DNA of 64,000 nt from Prevotellaceae bacterium UBA4361 (lineage in GTDB: Bacteria; Bacteroidota; Bacteroidia; Bacteroidales; Bacteroidaceae), in NCBI GenBank assembly GCA_002393575.1, contig DGSN01000025.1:1-64000 (forward strand), written 5' to 3'. Below are positions 24,477 to 31,668 of the stretch, piece by piece. A model generated the notes under the pieces. It saw only the letters and a list, made by a program, of their open reading frames with translations, was not told the DNA's origin and made no database searches. Position numbers and translations under genes: made by a program. The number at the start of each line of letters is the position of its first letter. Positions within the stretch are counted from its first letter, which is position 1.

Positions 24477-25205
24477 ATGATTTTTCGTGGTATCGTACTT
24501 CGCACGGTGAAATATCGAGACGCTGAATTGATTGTCGATTTTTTCACGCTTTCTCACGGACGGCTTTCGTTTGTGACGCATGTGTCGCACTCTTCGCGCA
24601 AATCCTCGCAGGGTGTGTCGTTCTGGCGTCCGCTCAATCTGTTGGAGTTCGAAGCCGAACTGCCCGTGGCGACGGCTCGACGTTTGCCGCGTCCGAAAGA
24701 TGTGCGCGTCTATGAAAACTATGCCGACATTCCTTACAATCCCGTGAAATCCACTTTAGCGCTCTTCCTGTCCGAGTTCTTGAGTAATGTGCTGCGCGAC
24801 ACGCAGAGCGATGCCACCTTATATAATTACATTGAATACTCGCTCCGATGGTTGGATGCTGCAAGCCAGCACCTTGCCAATTTCCACTTGGTTTTCATGA
24901 TGCAACTCACTCGCTTTGTGGGCATTTATCCCAATCTTGCCGACTCCGCACCGCTTCGTTTCTTCGACCTCGTGGCTGGCACCTATTGCTCGTCACAGCC
25001 TTCGCACTCGTCGTTCCTGTCTCCCGAAGAGGCACGACTGCTCCCAACGCTTTTTCGCATGAATTTTGCGAATATGCATTTGTTCCGTCTCTCTCGTCAG
25101 CAGCGGTGGCGGTGCCTTGAAGTCATCAACAACTACTATTCTGTCCACTTCCCGCAATTTCCACAGTTGCGTTCCATCGCTGTCCTTCGCGAAGTCTTCG
25201 ATTGA
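24477..25205 (+). CDS. recO: DNA repair protein RecO
   Basis: A 242-residue protein with the RecO start FRGIVLRTVKYRDAELIVDF followed by the OB-fold ending near residue 80, then a helical domain. RecO helps load RecA on SSB-coated single strands in the RecFOR pathway. The CxxC zinc sites of some RecO proteins are not seen. The start at 24477 follows the -7 box closely; an in-frame ATG six codons upstream would overlap the promoter. Confidence 0.9.
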   Translation: MIFRGIVLRTVKYRDAELIVDFFTLSHGRLSFVTHVSHSSRKSSQGVSFWRPLNLLEFEAELPVATARRLPRPKDVRVYENYADIPYNPVKSTLALFLSEFLSNVLRDTQSDATLYNYIEYSLRWLDAASQHLANFHLVFMMQLTRFVGIYPNLADSAPLRFFDLVAGTYCSSQPSHSSFLSPEEARLLPTLFRMNFANMHLFRLSRQQRWRCLEVINNYYSVHFPQFPQLRSIAVLREVFD

Positions 25206-25289
25206 GGTGGTTTGCTTGCAATTTGAGTCGTTTTTCCCTTGAAAAGACAAAAAACCGACGAGTTTTCATGTGAAATCAAAAGAAAGTGC

Positions 25290-25297
25290 TAATTTTG
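25290..25297 (+). promoter_or_regulatory. -7 box before the acyltransferase pair
   Basis: TAATTTTG lies 27 bases upstream of the ATG at 25324, in the gap after recO. Confidence 0.6.
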
Positions 25298-25323
25298 CGG
25301 TCAAATTGCAAAAATGTGCATTT

Positions 25324-26163
25324 ATGGAAATAGAAGGTCAAGAATTCAAGATTGATGTTGATGCCATTGTACGCGACAAGGCAGGTGCAAAGGCGAAGTA
25401 TATTCCAGGTTTTGTCACTTCCTGGCTGAAGAAGGTTCTCCATCAGGACGAAGTCAACCGATTCATCACGGGTCGCGCAGCAGGAAAGTATGGCATCGAT
25501 TTCCTCGATGAATGTGTGGATTATTTGGAGATGGACCTCACCGTGAATGGATTGGACTCTCTTCCTACGAACGAAGGTGGACGCTATTTCACCATCGTCA
25601 GCAATCATCCACTCGGTGGAGAAGACGGCGTGGCGCTCGGTAAGTTGGTCTGCCACAAGTGGGACAGCAAGATGGTCTATCTTGTGAACGACATTCTGAT
25701 GAACCTCAAAGGATTGGCTCCACTCTGCATTCCCATCAACAAGACGGGGGCGCAGAGCCGTAACTTCCCAAAGATGGTGGAGACGGCTTTCCAGAGCGAC
25801 CGCAACGTGGTGATGTTCCCTGCTGGACTTTGCTCGCGTAAGCAGGACGACGGCACGATTCGCGACCTTCCTTGGAAGAAAACTTTCATCACGAAGAGTG
25901 TGCAATACCAGCGCGATGTGATTCCTGTGCATTTCAGCGGACACAACTCCGACCGCTTCTACAACATCGCTCGTCTTTGCAAGAAATTCAACTTGAAGTT
26001 CAACTTTGCCATGCTCTTCCTCGTCGATGAGATGTATAAGAACGTAGGCAAGAAATTCACTGTTACCTTTGGCGAGCCAATCCCTTGGCAGACGTTCACC
26101 GACAAGTCGAAAAGCCATGCCGAGTGGGCACAATGGGTACAGGACAGAGTCTATGAACTGTAA
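25324..26163 (+). CDS. glsA: PlsC-type O-acyltransferase, GlsA-like
   Basis: A 279-residue lysophospholipid-acyltransferase-like protein. The acyltransferase motif I appears as VSNHPLGGEDG and motif III as MFPAGLCSRK. It matches the group paired with hemolysin-type N-acyltransferases. In Bacteroides thetaiotaomicron a neighbouring pair, glsB and glsA, makes glycine lipids, with GlsA adding the second, ester-linked acyl chain. The next gene is the N-acyltransferase partner, 25 bases downstream. The ATG at 25324 is used; the frame is open 18 codons earlier, over the promoter. Ornithine-lipid synthesis is the alternative product. Confidence 0.75.
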   Translation: MEIEGQEFKIDVDAIVRDKAGAKAKYIPGFVTSWLKKVLHQDEVNRFITGRAAGKYGIDFLDECVDYLEMDLTVNGLDSLPTNEGGRYFTIVSNHPLGGEDGVALGKLVCHKWDSKMVYLVNDILMNLKGLAPLCIPINKTGAQSRNFPKMVETAFQSDRNVVMFPAGLCSRKQDDGTIRDLPWKKTFITKSVQYQRDVIPVHFSGHNSDRFYNIARLCKKFNLKFNFAMLFLVDEMYKNVGKKFTVTFGEPIPWQTFTDKSKSHAEWAQWVQDRVYEL

Positions 26164-26188
26164 TTCAGAAAACAATCAACAATCAGAT

Positions 26189-27136
26189 ATGGAAAGAGAA
26201 GAAGAAATCATTGCGCCTATCCCCGTAGAACTCCTCAAGCAAGAGCTTACGGAGGACAAGCTTCTTCGTAAAACAAACAAGGGCAACAACGAAATTTACA
26301 TAGTCACTTGGCACAACGCCCCAAATGTGCTGCGCGAAATCGGTCGCTTGCGCGAAATCGCATTCCGTAGCGACGGTGGAGGCACGGGCTTGTCTTGCGA
26401 CCTCGACGATTTCGACACTTGCGAGAACTGTTACAAACAAATTGTGCTTTGGAATCCTGATGCCAACGAAATCATTGGTGGCTATCGCTATATCTACGGT
26501 CCCGATGTGGATTATGACCAGAATGGCCAGCCTATCCTTGCCACCAGCCACATGTTCCATTTCTCCGAAGATTTCATTCGCGACTACATGCCGAATATGA
26601 TTGAGCTGGGACGCTCTTTCGTTTCCCTCAATTATCAATCCACTCGCGCTGGTGTGAAAGCCATCTTTGCGCTCGACAACCTTTGGGATGGCATCGGTGC
26701 CCTCACCGTCATTCTCCCCGACGTGAAGTATTTCTTCGGAAAGATGACCATGTACCCAACCTACAACCGTCGTTGCCGTGACATGATTCTCTATTTCCTC
26801 GGCAAGCACTTCGAGGACACCGAACATCTTGTCTATCCTTTCCATCCCATTAAGATGGACACCGACAGCAAGGAATTCGATGAATTGTTCTGCGAGACAG
26901 AGTTCAAGGAAGACTACCGCATTCTCAACCGCGAAGTACGTGCCGCTGGACTCAACATTCCGCCGCTCGTGAACAGCTACATGAACATCTCTCCAACGAT
27001 GAAATTCTTTGGTACAGCCATCAACGACGAGTTTGGCGACGTGGAGGAAACAGGCATTCTCATCACCATTTCCGAAATCTTCTCGGACCGACGGGACCGC
27101 CACATCAACACCTTCAAGAACGACGGACTCGGTTGA
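26189..27136 (+). CDS. glsB: GNAT-like N-acyltransferase, GlsB/OlsB-like
   Basis: A 315-residue member of the hemolysin/OlsB-like acyltransferase group: NVLREIGRLREIAFRSDGGG, then DNCYKQIVLWNPDANEIIGGYRY-like sequence and IELGRSFVSLNYQ. It is expected to transfer a 3-hydroxyacyl chain from ACP to the amino group of glycine (or ornithine), the first step for the preceding O-acyltransferase. The gene pair order and spacing match the glycine-lipid locus of Bacteroides. An in-frame ATG at 26153 would overlap the preceding stop; 26189 is preferred. A strong bidirectional hairpin follows. Confidence 0.78.
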   Translation: MEREEEIIAPIPVELLKQELTEDKLLRKTNKGNNEIYIVTWHNAPNVLREIGRLREIAFRSDGGGTGLSCDLDDFDTCENCYKQIVLWNPDANEIIGGYRYIYGPDVDYDQNGQPILATSHMFHFSEDFIRDYMPNMIELGRSFVSLNYQSTRAGVKAIFALDNLWDGIGALTVILPDVKYFFGKMTMYPTYNRRCRDMILYFLGKHFEDTEHLVYPFHPIKMDTDSKEFDELFCETEFKEDYRILNREVRAAGLNIPPLVNSYMNISPTMKFFGTAINDEFGDVEETGILITISEIFSDRRDRHINTFKNDGLG

Positions 27137-27174
27137 ATGAAGAATTGATTGCAAAAACAAATATCAAAACAAAA

Positions 27175-27220
27175 CCCCGAAGATGACATCACAGCATCTT
27201 CGGGGCTTTGTTTTTCTTTT
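27175..27220. terminator. Terminator between glsB and the converging remnant
   Basis: An 11-base perfect stem CCCCGAAGATG with CATCTTCGGGG (27175-27205) is followed by CTTTGTTTTTCTTTT on the + strand and preceded by an A-rich run, so it can stop transcripts from both sides. Confidence 0.85.
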
Positions 27221-27410
27221 AGCATCCAACGATATACTTGCTGCCAGGGAGCAACGACAACAGCTTTGTCGTTATCGCGCAGCAAATGAAACTGAGCAGA
27301 CCGATGGTAGGAATGGCAAGCCAAACGGGAAGCAATGGGTTATGAACCACCATCACCATTAGGCAAGCCAACACACGGATGTAATCCACAAACGCTATTC
27401 TCTCTTTCAT
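27219..27410 (-). pseudogene. Acyltransferase-3 family remnant with internal deletion
   Basis: A 63-codon frame begins MKERIAFVDYIRVLACLMVM followed by VVHN, the N-terminus of acyltransferase family 3 (OafA/WecH-like) membrane proteins. It then jumps to a hydrophobic stretch ending LLSLLPGSKYIVGC, which looks like their final helix and tail. Full members have roughly 330-400 residues, so some 300 central residues are missing while the frame is kept. The junction is near residue 24. Function is lost; such enzymes O-acylate surface sugars. Confidence 0.65.
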
Positions 27411-27452
27411 ATTTTGGTAATCGTTAAATTCTTGGTTGAGGATATTTTTATC

Positions 27453-29021
27453 TTACAATATGGTGATTCTCTCCTGCACTTTTCGATAGCTTTCGCCCAG
27501 TGAGCCGCCGAGCGTCTTGCTCAGATAGTTGATGACCACATCGCGTACCGTAAGCATCGTAGCCCGCACCACAGGGCAATCCTTCAGCATGTTGTAGAAA
27601 CCGCCTCCCTTGTAGTAGGAAGAAATAGCCACGGAGTAGGTACGTTGAAGCTCAATCGGCTTGTAGCTGTTCGAAGCCGTGTCCAGTACCTCCACATCGC
27701 TCACGCTATGCGTGTCGGTATGCACCTTCAGGCGCATTCCCGACACCTGCGGAAACTGGTGGTCGTTCTTTGGAGTCTGTTGCGTGCATTTATTCAGCAC
27801 GTCGAGCAGTTGCTGTCCCGTCACGCTGATGACACTCATGATGTTCTCATAGGGCAGCATGGCAACGACGTCGCCGTATGTGATTTTCCCAGCAGCAATG
27901 TTTTTCACAAAGCCGTTGCCCGTCTGCAAACCTATCTCAGCCTTCGTCTCTATGCGTAAGGCATCCGTCACCATGTCTGCCCCATTCGTTTCCTCGTGCT
28001 CCACCAGCAACGTCCCGTTGGCATCAGCCACAATCAGCTCGTAGTCGGATGTGCAAACCACCGACTCCGACACGGTTTGTGCCATGCGCATCACGCTATC
28101 CACCGTTGCAGCCACGCGTTCGTTCTTGTTCGTGATGTCGTCGATGGCGATGAGACTGGTGGTGATGGTGCCGTCAGTGCCAATGACCATCTTTCCCACA
28201 TGCTCCATGTGGGCTCCAGCCTGCGTGATGATGATGTCCTTCCCGTCGGCGTTCTTCACCCTCTCGCCCTCTATGCTGGTGTGGCTGTGAGAGTCTATCA
28301 CCGCGTCGATGCCCCTTGTGGCTGCAATCAGCTTGTGAGAACTGACACCCATCGCTTCCTTCTCGCCGATGTGCGAAAGAAGCACCACGTTGTCGGCATG
28401 TTCCTCGTTGCGAGCCTTATCTACCGCCTGCTGCACCAACCTGTAGAGGTCGTTGGCATGTAGGTCGTAGAGCTGTTGCCCATGCTCATCGTAGAAAGCA
28501 TGTTGCTGAAGCTCCATCGTTTCAGGAGCCAGTGCGCCGACGAAAGCCACACGCTTGCTGCCATACTGCTTGACAATATAAGGAGCAAAGACAGGCTTGT
28601 CCTCCCCACAGTGATAGTAATTGGCACAAGTCACGGGAACCCCCAGCTTCTTCAGTAGCTTTTCCATGTGGTCCCCACCATAGTCAAACTCATGATTGCC
28701 AAGCGTGATGATGTCGTAGTTCACGTTGCGCATGATGTCGGTGATGTAGCTCCCCTTGGAGATAGCCCCCAAAGCACCACCCACCATGAAGTCGCCCAAG
28801 CTGACAGTCACCACGTGCGTCGTGTCCGCCTGCCTCATGGCATCCCGCAGACCCGCAAACCGACTATATCCGCCCGTCTCGCAGTGCGTATCGCCCTCAA
28901 AGACTATCGCGATGCTCTTCTCATCCGTCGTCCCCGAATGCCCATGCTCAGCATTCGTGGAGCAGGATGCCAGCACCAGCCCTGCCATCGTCAACAAATA
29001 TGTAATGAATGCGTGTTTCAT
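27453..29021 (-). CDS. 5'-nucleotidase/metallophosphatase-type lipoprotein
   Basis: A 522-residue lipoprotein: the signal peptide ends in the lipobox LASC (Cys near residue 20). The calcineurin-like phosphatase domain follows with FEGDTH, SLGDFMVGG, TLGNHEFDYGG and DSHSHT supplying two-metal ligands. A 5'-nucleotidase C-terminal domain begins near residue 320, with NGFVKNIAAGKITYGDV and VAMLPYENIMSVISVTG. It resembles UshA-type periplasmic nucleotide and sugar-nucleotide hydrolases, but the exact substrate cannot be read. It is separated from its neighbours and probably has its own promoter. Confidence 0.85.
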   Translation of the reverse strand: MKHAFITYLLTMAGLVLASCSTNAEHGHSGTTDEKSIAIVFEGDTHCETGGYSRFAGLRDAMRQADTTHVVTVSLGDFMVGGALGAISKGSYITDIMRNVNYDIITLGNHEFDYGGDHMEKLLKKLGVPVTCANYYHCGEDKPVFAPYIVKQYGSKRVAFVGALAPETMELQQHAFYDEHGQQLYDLHANDLYRLVQQAVDKARNEEHADNVVLLSHIGEKEAMGVSSHKLIAATRGIDAVIDSHSHTSIEGERVKNADGKDIIITQAGAHMEHVGKMVIGTDGTITTSLIAIDDITNKNERVAATVDSVMRMAQTVSESVVCTSDYELIVADANGTLLVEHEETNGADMVTDALRIETKAEIGLQTGNGFVKNIAAGKITYGDVVAMLPYENIMSVISVTGQQLLDVLNKCTQQTPKNDHQFPQVSGMRLKVHTDTHSVSDVEVLDTASNSYKPIELQRTYSVAISSYYKGGGFYNMLKDCPVVRATMLTVRDVVINYLSKTLGGSLGESYRKVQERITIL

Positions 29022-29210
29022 GTTCCTTATTTTAGCGATTTATGGGTATTAGTTAGTAATTATCAGTGGCTTCGTATGCTTGCAAAAGTTGAGCGAAACA
29101 TTTGTGAACGAAATTTTCGACCGCAAATAGTGCAATTTTGATTTTCGACAGAGACAACTTTGATTCTGTCAATATCTTCTGTTGTTGGATAAATGTATTG
29201 ATACTTGACG

Positions 29211-29218
29211 CAAAGTTA
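29211..29218 (-). promoter_or_regulatory. Possible -7 box of the nucleotidase gene
   Basis: TAACTTTG on the minus strand, about 190 bases upstream of the start at 29021. The long leader makes it uncertain. Confidence 0.4.
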
Positions 29219-29365
29219 AGAAATATTCGACAAGTACCCAAATAGTTGAAGTGCAATCTTTGTGCGAACTCGACCTCTCCTTCGACAGTGCTGGCGTTCT
29301 CCTTTGGTTGAACGGAATTTTTCTTTTGATTCTACTGAATCGTTAGTTCGGTGTAAGCCAAAAGT

Positions 29366-29441
29366 CGAGCCTTCGTTGTTTTTCAAGCGAGGGCTCGTTT
29401 GAACTACGACGAGGGCTCGCTTGAACAATAACGAGCCCTCG
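29366..29441. repeat. 22-base-period decamer element, copy 3
   Basis: Decamers start at 29366 (CGAGCCTTCG), 29388 and 29410 (CGAGGGCTCG) and 29432 (CGAGCCCTCG), exact 22-base period, orientation - + + -. It is almost identical to copy 4 through 29366-29419. A flank word AGTTCGGTGTAAGCC on the left matches the right flank of copy 1. Confidence 0.85.
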
Positions 29442-29515
29442 GACATTTAGATGAATCGAAAGAAAGAATTATTAGGTTCCTACATGCGCTCCAGATAGTC
29501 CATTAAGTCTGAGGC

Positions 29516-29590
29516 AAAATAAAACTCCTTTTCTCATCTCTTCCGTAGAGATTCTTTCTATGAAGTTGAGGGGAAAGGGAGTTTTATTTC
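29516..29590 (-). terminator. Large hairpin/terminator after dgt
   Basis: AATAAAACTCC on the left pairs with GGAGTTTTATT on the right, extended by TTTTC and GGAAA, around a centre that holds a second small hairpin ATCTCTTCCGTAGAGAT. It starts 19 bases after the dgt stop; a long AT-rich stem makes a terminator or mRNA-end structure likely. Confidence 0.6.
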
Positions 29591-29608
29591 CTTCTACTAA
29601 TTGGATTC

Positions 29609-30928
29609 TTAAATCATTGGCAGGCTTTCGCCATTGATTTTGCGATAGAGGTCGAGGGCGAATACGTCGGTCATGCCGCTGATGTAGTCGAGGATTGCCA
29701 TGATGCGGTGGTAGGGGTCGGGTGCATCGACTTCGTATTGCTGACTGATGCGGTTGAGCAGCAGTTTGGAATAGGCTCGGACGGGATGCATGGCGGCTTG
29801 GGTGAAGAGGTCGATGAGGGTGGAGATGATGCGATAACCTGCCAGTTCTATATCGACTACGTCTTTGTAGCGATAGATGCGTCGGGCGGAAATCTCGGCG
29901 CTGTTGGCGTATGCGTCGCGCAGACGTGGACAGAGGTTCTTCACCAGTGAGCCTTGGAGGGAGCCGTCGAGGATGGCTTGTTCGTTCTGGATGAAGGTGT
30001 TGACACATTCGCGCTCCAGTTCGCCGATGGCGCAGGAGCGGAGATAGACGATGCGCTCGTTGGCATCATCGACGCTGTTGAGCACGTTCTGGATATGCTC
30101 CTTTCGTGCTGGGTCGCAGAACTGAAGGAGGATGTCGGTGGTTTCTTTTGTGCTGAGTATCTTGAGTTTGTGTGCATCTTCGATGTCCATGATTTCGTAG
30201 CAGATGTCGTCGGCTGCTTCGACGAGATAGACCAGTGGATAGCGGGCGAAGGAACCGTCGGGGTGTTGCACGATGCCGAGTTCGTTGGCGATGGTGTGGT
30301 AGGTTTCTGCTTCTGTGCAGAAGAAGCCGAATTTTTGCTTTTTGCCTGCCTGGGTTGCGGGGTAAGGGTATTTCACGATGGAGGCAAGGGTGGAGTAGGT
30401 GAGGACGAATCCTCCTGGGCGGCGACCTTTGAACTGATGGACGAGGAGGCGAAAGGCGTTGGCATTGCCGTCGAAGTGGATGATGTCGTTCCATTCTTCG
30501 TCGGTCATCATGGAGCGATACTTTTGTCCTTCTCCCTCGCTGAAATAGGTGGCGATGGCTCTTTCTCCGCTGTGCCCGAAGGGTGGGTTACCCATGTCGT
30601 GCGCCAGGCAAGCGGCACTGACGATGGCTCCGCATTCGCTGATGTGTGAGTGGGTTAGTTCGGGGTGGAGCTGAAGGAGGCGCATTGATACGTCGTCGCC
30701 CAATGAGCGTCCCACGCTGGACACTTCGAGCGAGTGCGTCAGGCGGTTGTGAACGAAGATGCTGCCTGGCAGTGGAAATACTTGTGTCTTGTTTTGGAGC
30801 CGGCGAAAGGGGGCAGAGAAGATGAGTCGGTCGTAGTCGCGCTTGAATTCTGTGCGGTCGTCTTTTCGCTTGAGGTGGAGATGCTCTTGTCCGAGGCGTT
30901 TATTGGATATGAGTTGTTGCCAGTTCAT
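29609..30928 (-). CDS. dgt: Deoxyguanosine triphosphate triphosphohydrolase-like HD protein
   Basis: A 439-residue dNTPase of the HD superfamily that splits a dNTP to nucleoside and tripolyphosphate. The start FKRDYDRLIFSAPFRRLQNKT, NRLTHSLEVSSVGRSLG (metal His) and the HD pair in ACLAHDMGNPPFGHSGERAI are typical. Later YLVEAADDICYEIMDIEDAH supplies the remaining metal ligand. The start at 30928 is chosen because the 23 preceding codons only translate an intercistronic hairpin element. It is divergent from dut, another dNTP-pool enzyme. Confidence 0.9.
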   Translation of the reverse strand: MNWQQLISNKRLGQEHLHLKRKDDRTEFKRDYDRLIFSAPFRRLQNKTQVFPLPGSIFVHNRLTHSLEVSSVGRSLGDDVSMRLLQLHPELTHSHISECGAIVSAACLAHDMGNPPFGHSGERAIATYFSEGEGQKYRSMMTDEEWNDIIHFDGNANAFRLLVHQFKGRRPGGFVLTYSTLASIVKYPYPATQAGKKQKFGFFCTEAETYHTIANELGIVQHPDGSFARYPLVYLVEAADDICYEIMDIEDAHKLKILSTKETTDILLQFCDPARKEHIQNVLNSVDDANERIVYLRSCAIGELERECVNTFIQNEQAILDGSLQGSLVKNLCPRLRDAYANSAEISARRIYRYKDVVDIELAGYRIISTLIDLFTQAAMHPVRAYSKLLLNRISQQYEVDAPDPYHRIMAILDYISGMTDVFALDLYRKINGESLPMI

Positions 30929-30972
30929 GGGTGAATGATGTATGATGAATGATGAATGAAGAATGATGAATG

Positions 30973-30991
30973 GCTTCGGCAAAACCGAAGC
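30973..30991. repeat. GCTTCGG intercistronic hairpin, copy 1
   Basis: GCTTCGG and CCGAAGC pair around CAAAA. It lies upstream of dgt and next to simple GAATGATGAAT words. Copies follow at 31634-31652, 34363-34381 and 35978-35996. Confidence 0.7.
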
Positions 30992-31062
30992 TGGCATAGA
31001 CTGTAGAGCCTTTAATTCGGCGAAAGCCGATGGAGAATGGAGTGTATTTGTTTTAAGAAATG

Positions 31063-31070
31063 CAAATTTA
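31063..31070 (-). promoter_or_regulatory. -7 box of the dgt promoter
   Basis: TAAATTTG on the minus strand lies 134 bases upstream of the dgt start, back to back with the dut promoter at 31125. Confidence 0.45.
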
Positions 31071-31124
31071 CATTAAGTTTTGCAATTCGAAGGGGAAAAA
31101 AGCGGAAAAATCATTGGAAATGCG

Positions 31125-31132
31125 TAATTTTG
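31125..31132 (+). promoter_or_regulatory. -7 box of the dut operon promoter
   Basis: TAATTTTG fits TAnnTTTG and lies 52 bases upstream of the dut ATG. Confidence 0.65.
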
Positions 31133-31184
31133 CAACTTATTTAATAATGTATAGGTTAAGAGTCCACTAAAAGAAATAGTCTAA

Positions 31185-31616
31185 ATGCAAGTAAAGATTA
31201 TCAATCGTTCGAAACACGAACTACCGAAATATGAGACTGAACAGTCGGCAGGAATGGATTTGAGGGCAAATCTTGATGCTCCTATTGTGTTGAAACCTTT
31301 GGAGCGTTGCTTGGTGCCAACAGGACTGTTCATGGCATTGCCAAAGGGCTATGAGGCGCAGGTGCGTCCTCGCAGTGGTTTGGCTATCAAGAAGGGTGTC
31401 ACGGTGCTGAACACGCCTGGAACTATTGATGCTGACTACCGAGGCGAGGTGTGCGTGGTGCTGGTGAACTTGAGTTCGGAAGAATTCGTCGTGAACGATG
31501 GCGAGCGCATTGCGCAGATGGTGGTGTCGAAGCATGAGCAGGTGGAATGGAACGCGGTGGAGGTGCTCGACGAAACGGAACGCGGTGCAGGTGGATTTGG
31601 ACATACAGGGAAGTAA
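31185..31616 (+). CDS. dut: dUTP diphosphatase (dUTPase)
   Basis: Trimeric dUTPase of 143 residues that hydrolyses dUTP to dUMP. All five family motifs are present in order: SAGMDLRA, PRSGLAIK, GTIDADYRGE, RIAQMVV and RGAGGFGHTGK. It heads an operon with the TPR protein, a DUF4292 lipoprotein and the EnvC-like factor, and is divergent from dgt. Confidence 0.96.
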   Translation: MQVKIINRSKHELPKYETEQSAGMDLRANLDAPIVLKPLERCLVPTGLFMALPKGYEAQVRPRSGLAIKKGVTVLNTPGTIDADYRGEVCVVLVNLSSEEFVVNDGERIAQMVVSKHEQVEWNAVEVLDETERGAGGFGHTGK

Positions 31617-31633
31617 ATGAAGAAGGAAGAAGG

Positions 31634-31652
31634 GCTTCGGCAAAACCGAAGC
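31634..31652. repeat. GCTTCGG intercistronic hairpin, copy 2
   Basis: GCTTCGG, CAAAA, CCGAAGC, 17 bases after the dut stop and 16 bases before the next ATG, preceded by GAAGAAGGAAGAAG words. Confidence 0.75.
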
Positions 31653-31668
31653 GCACGGTAAATGAAAT

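Larger units (their letters stand above)
29022..29608. other. 587-base intergenic region
   Basis: No gene is seen. It holds a minus-strand -7 box at 29211-29218, the decamer element copy 3 at 29366-29441, and a large hairpin at 29516-29590 after dgt. The minus-strand 67-codon frame at 29053-29256 has no family features. Confidence 0.5.
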
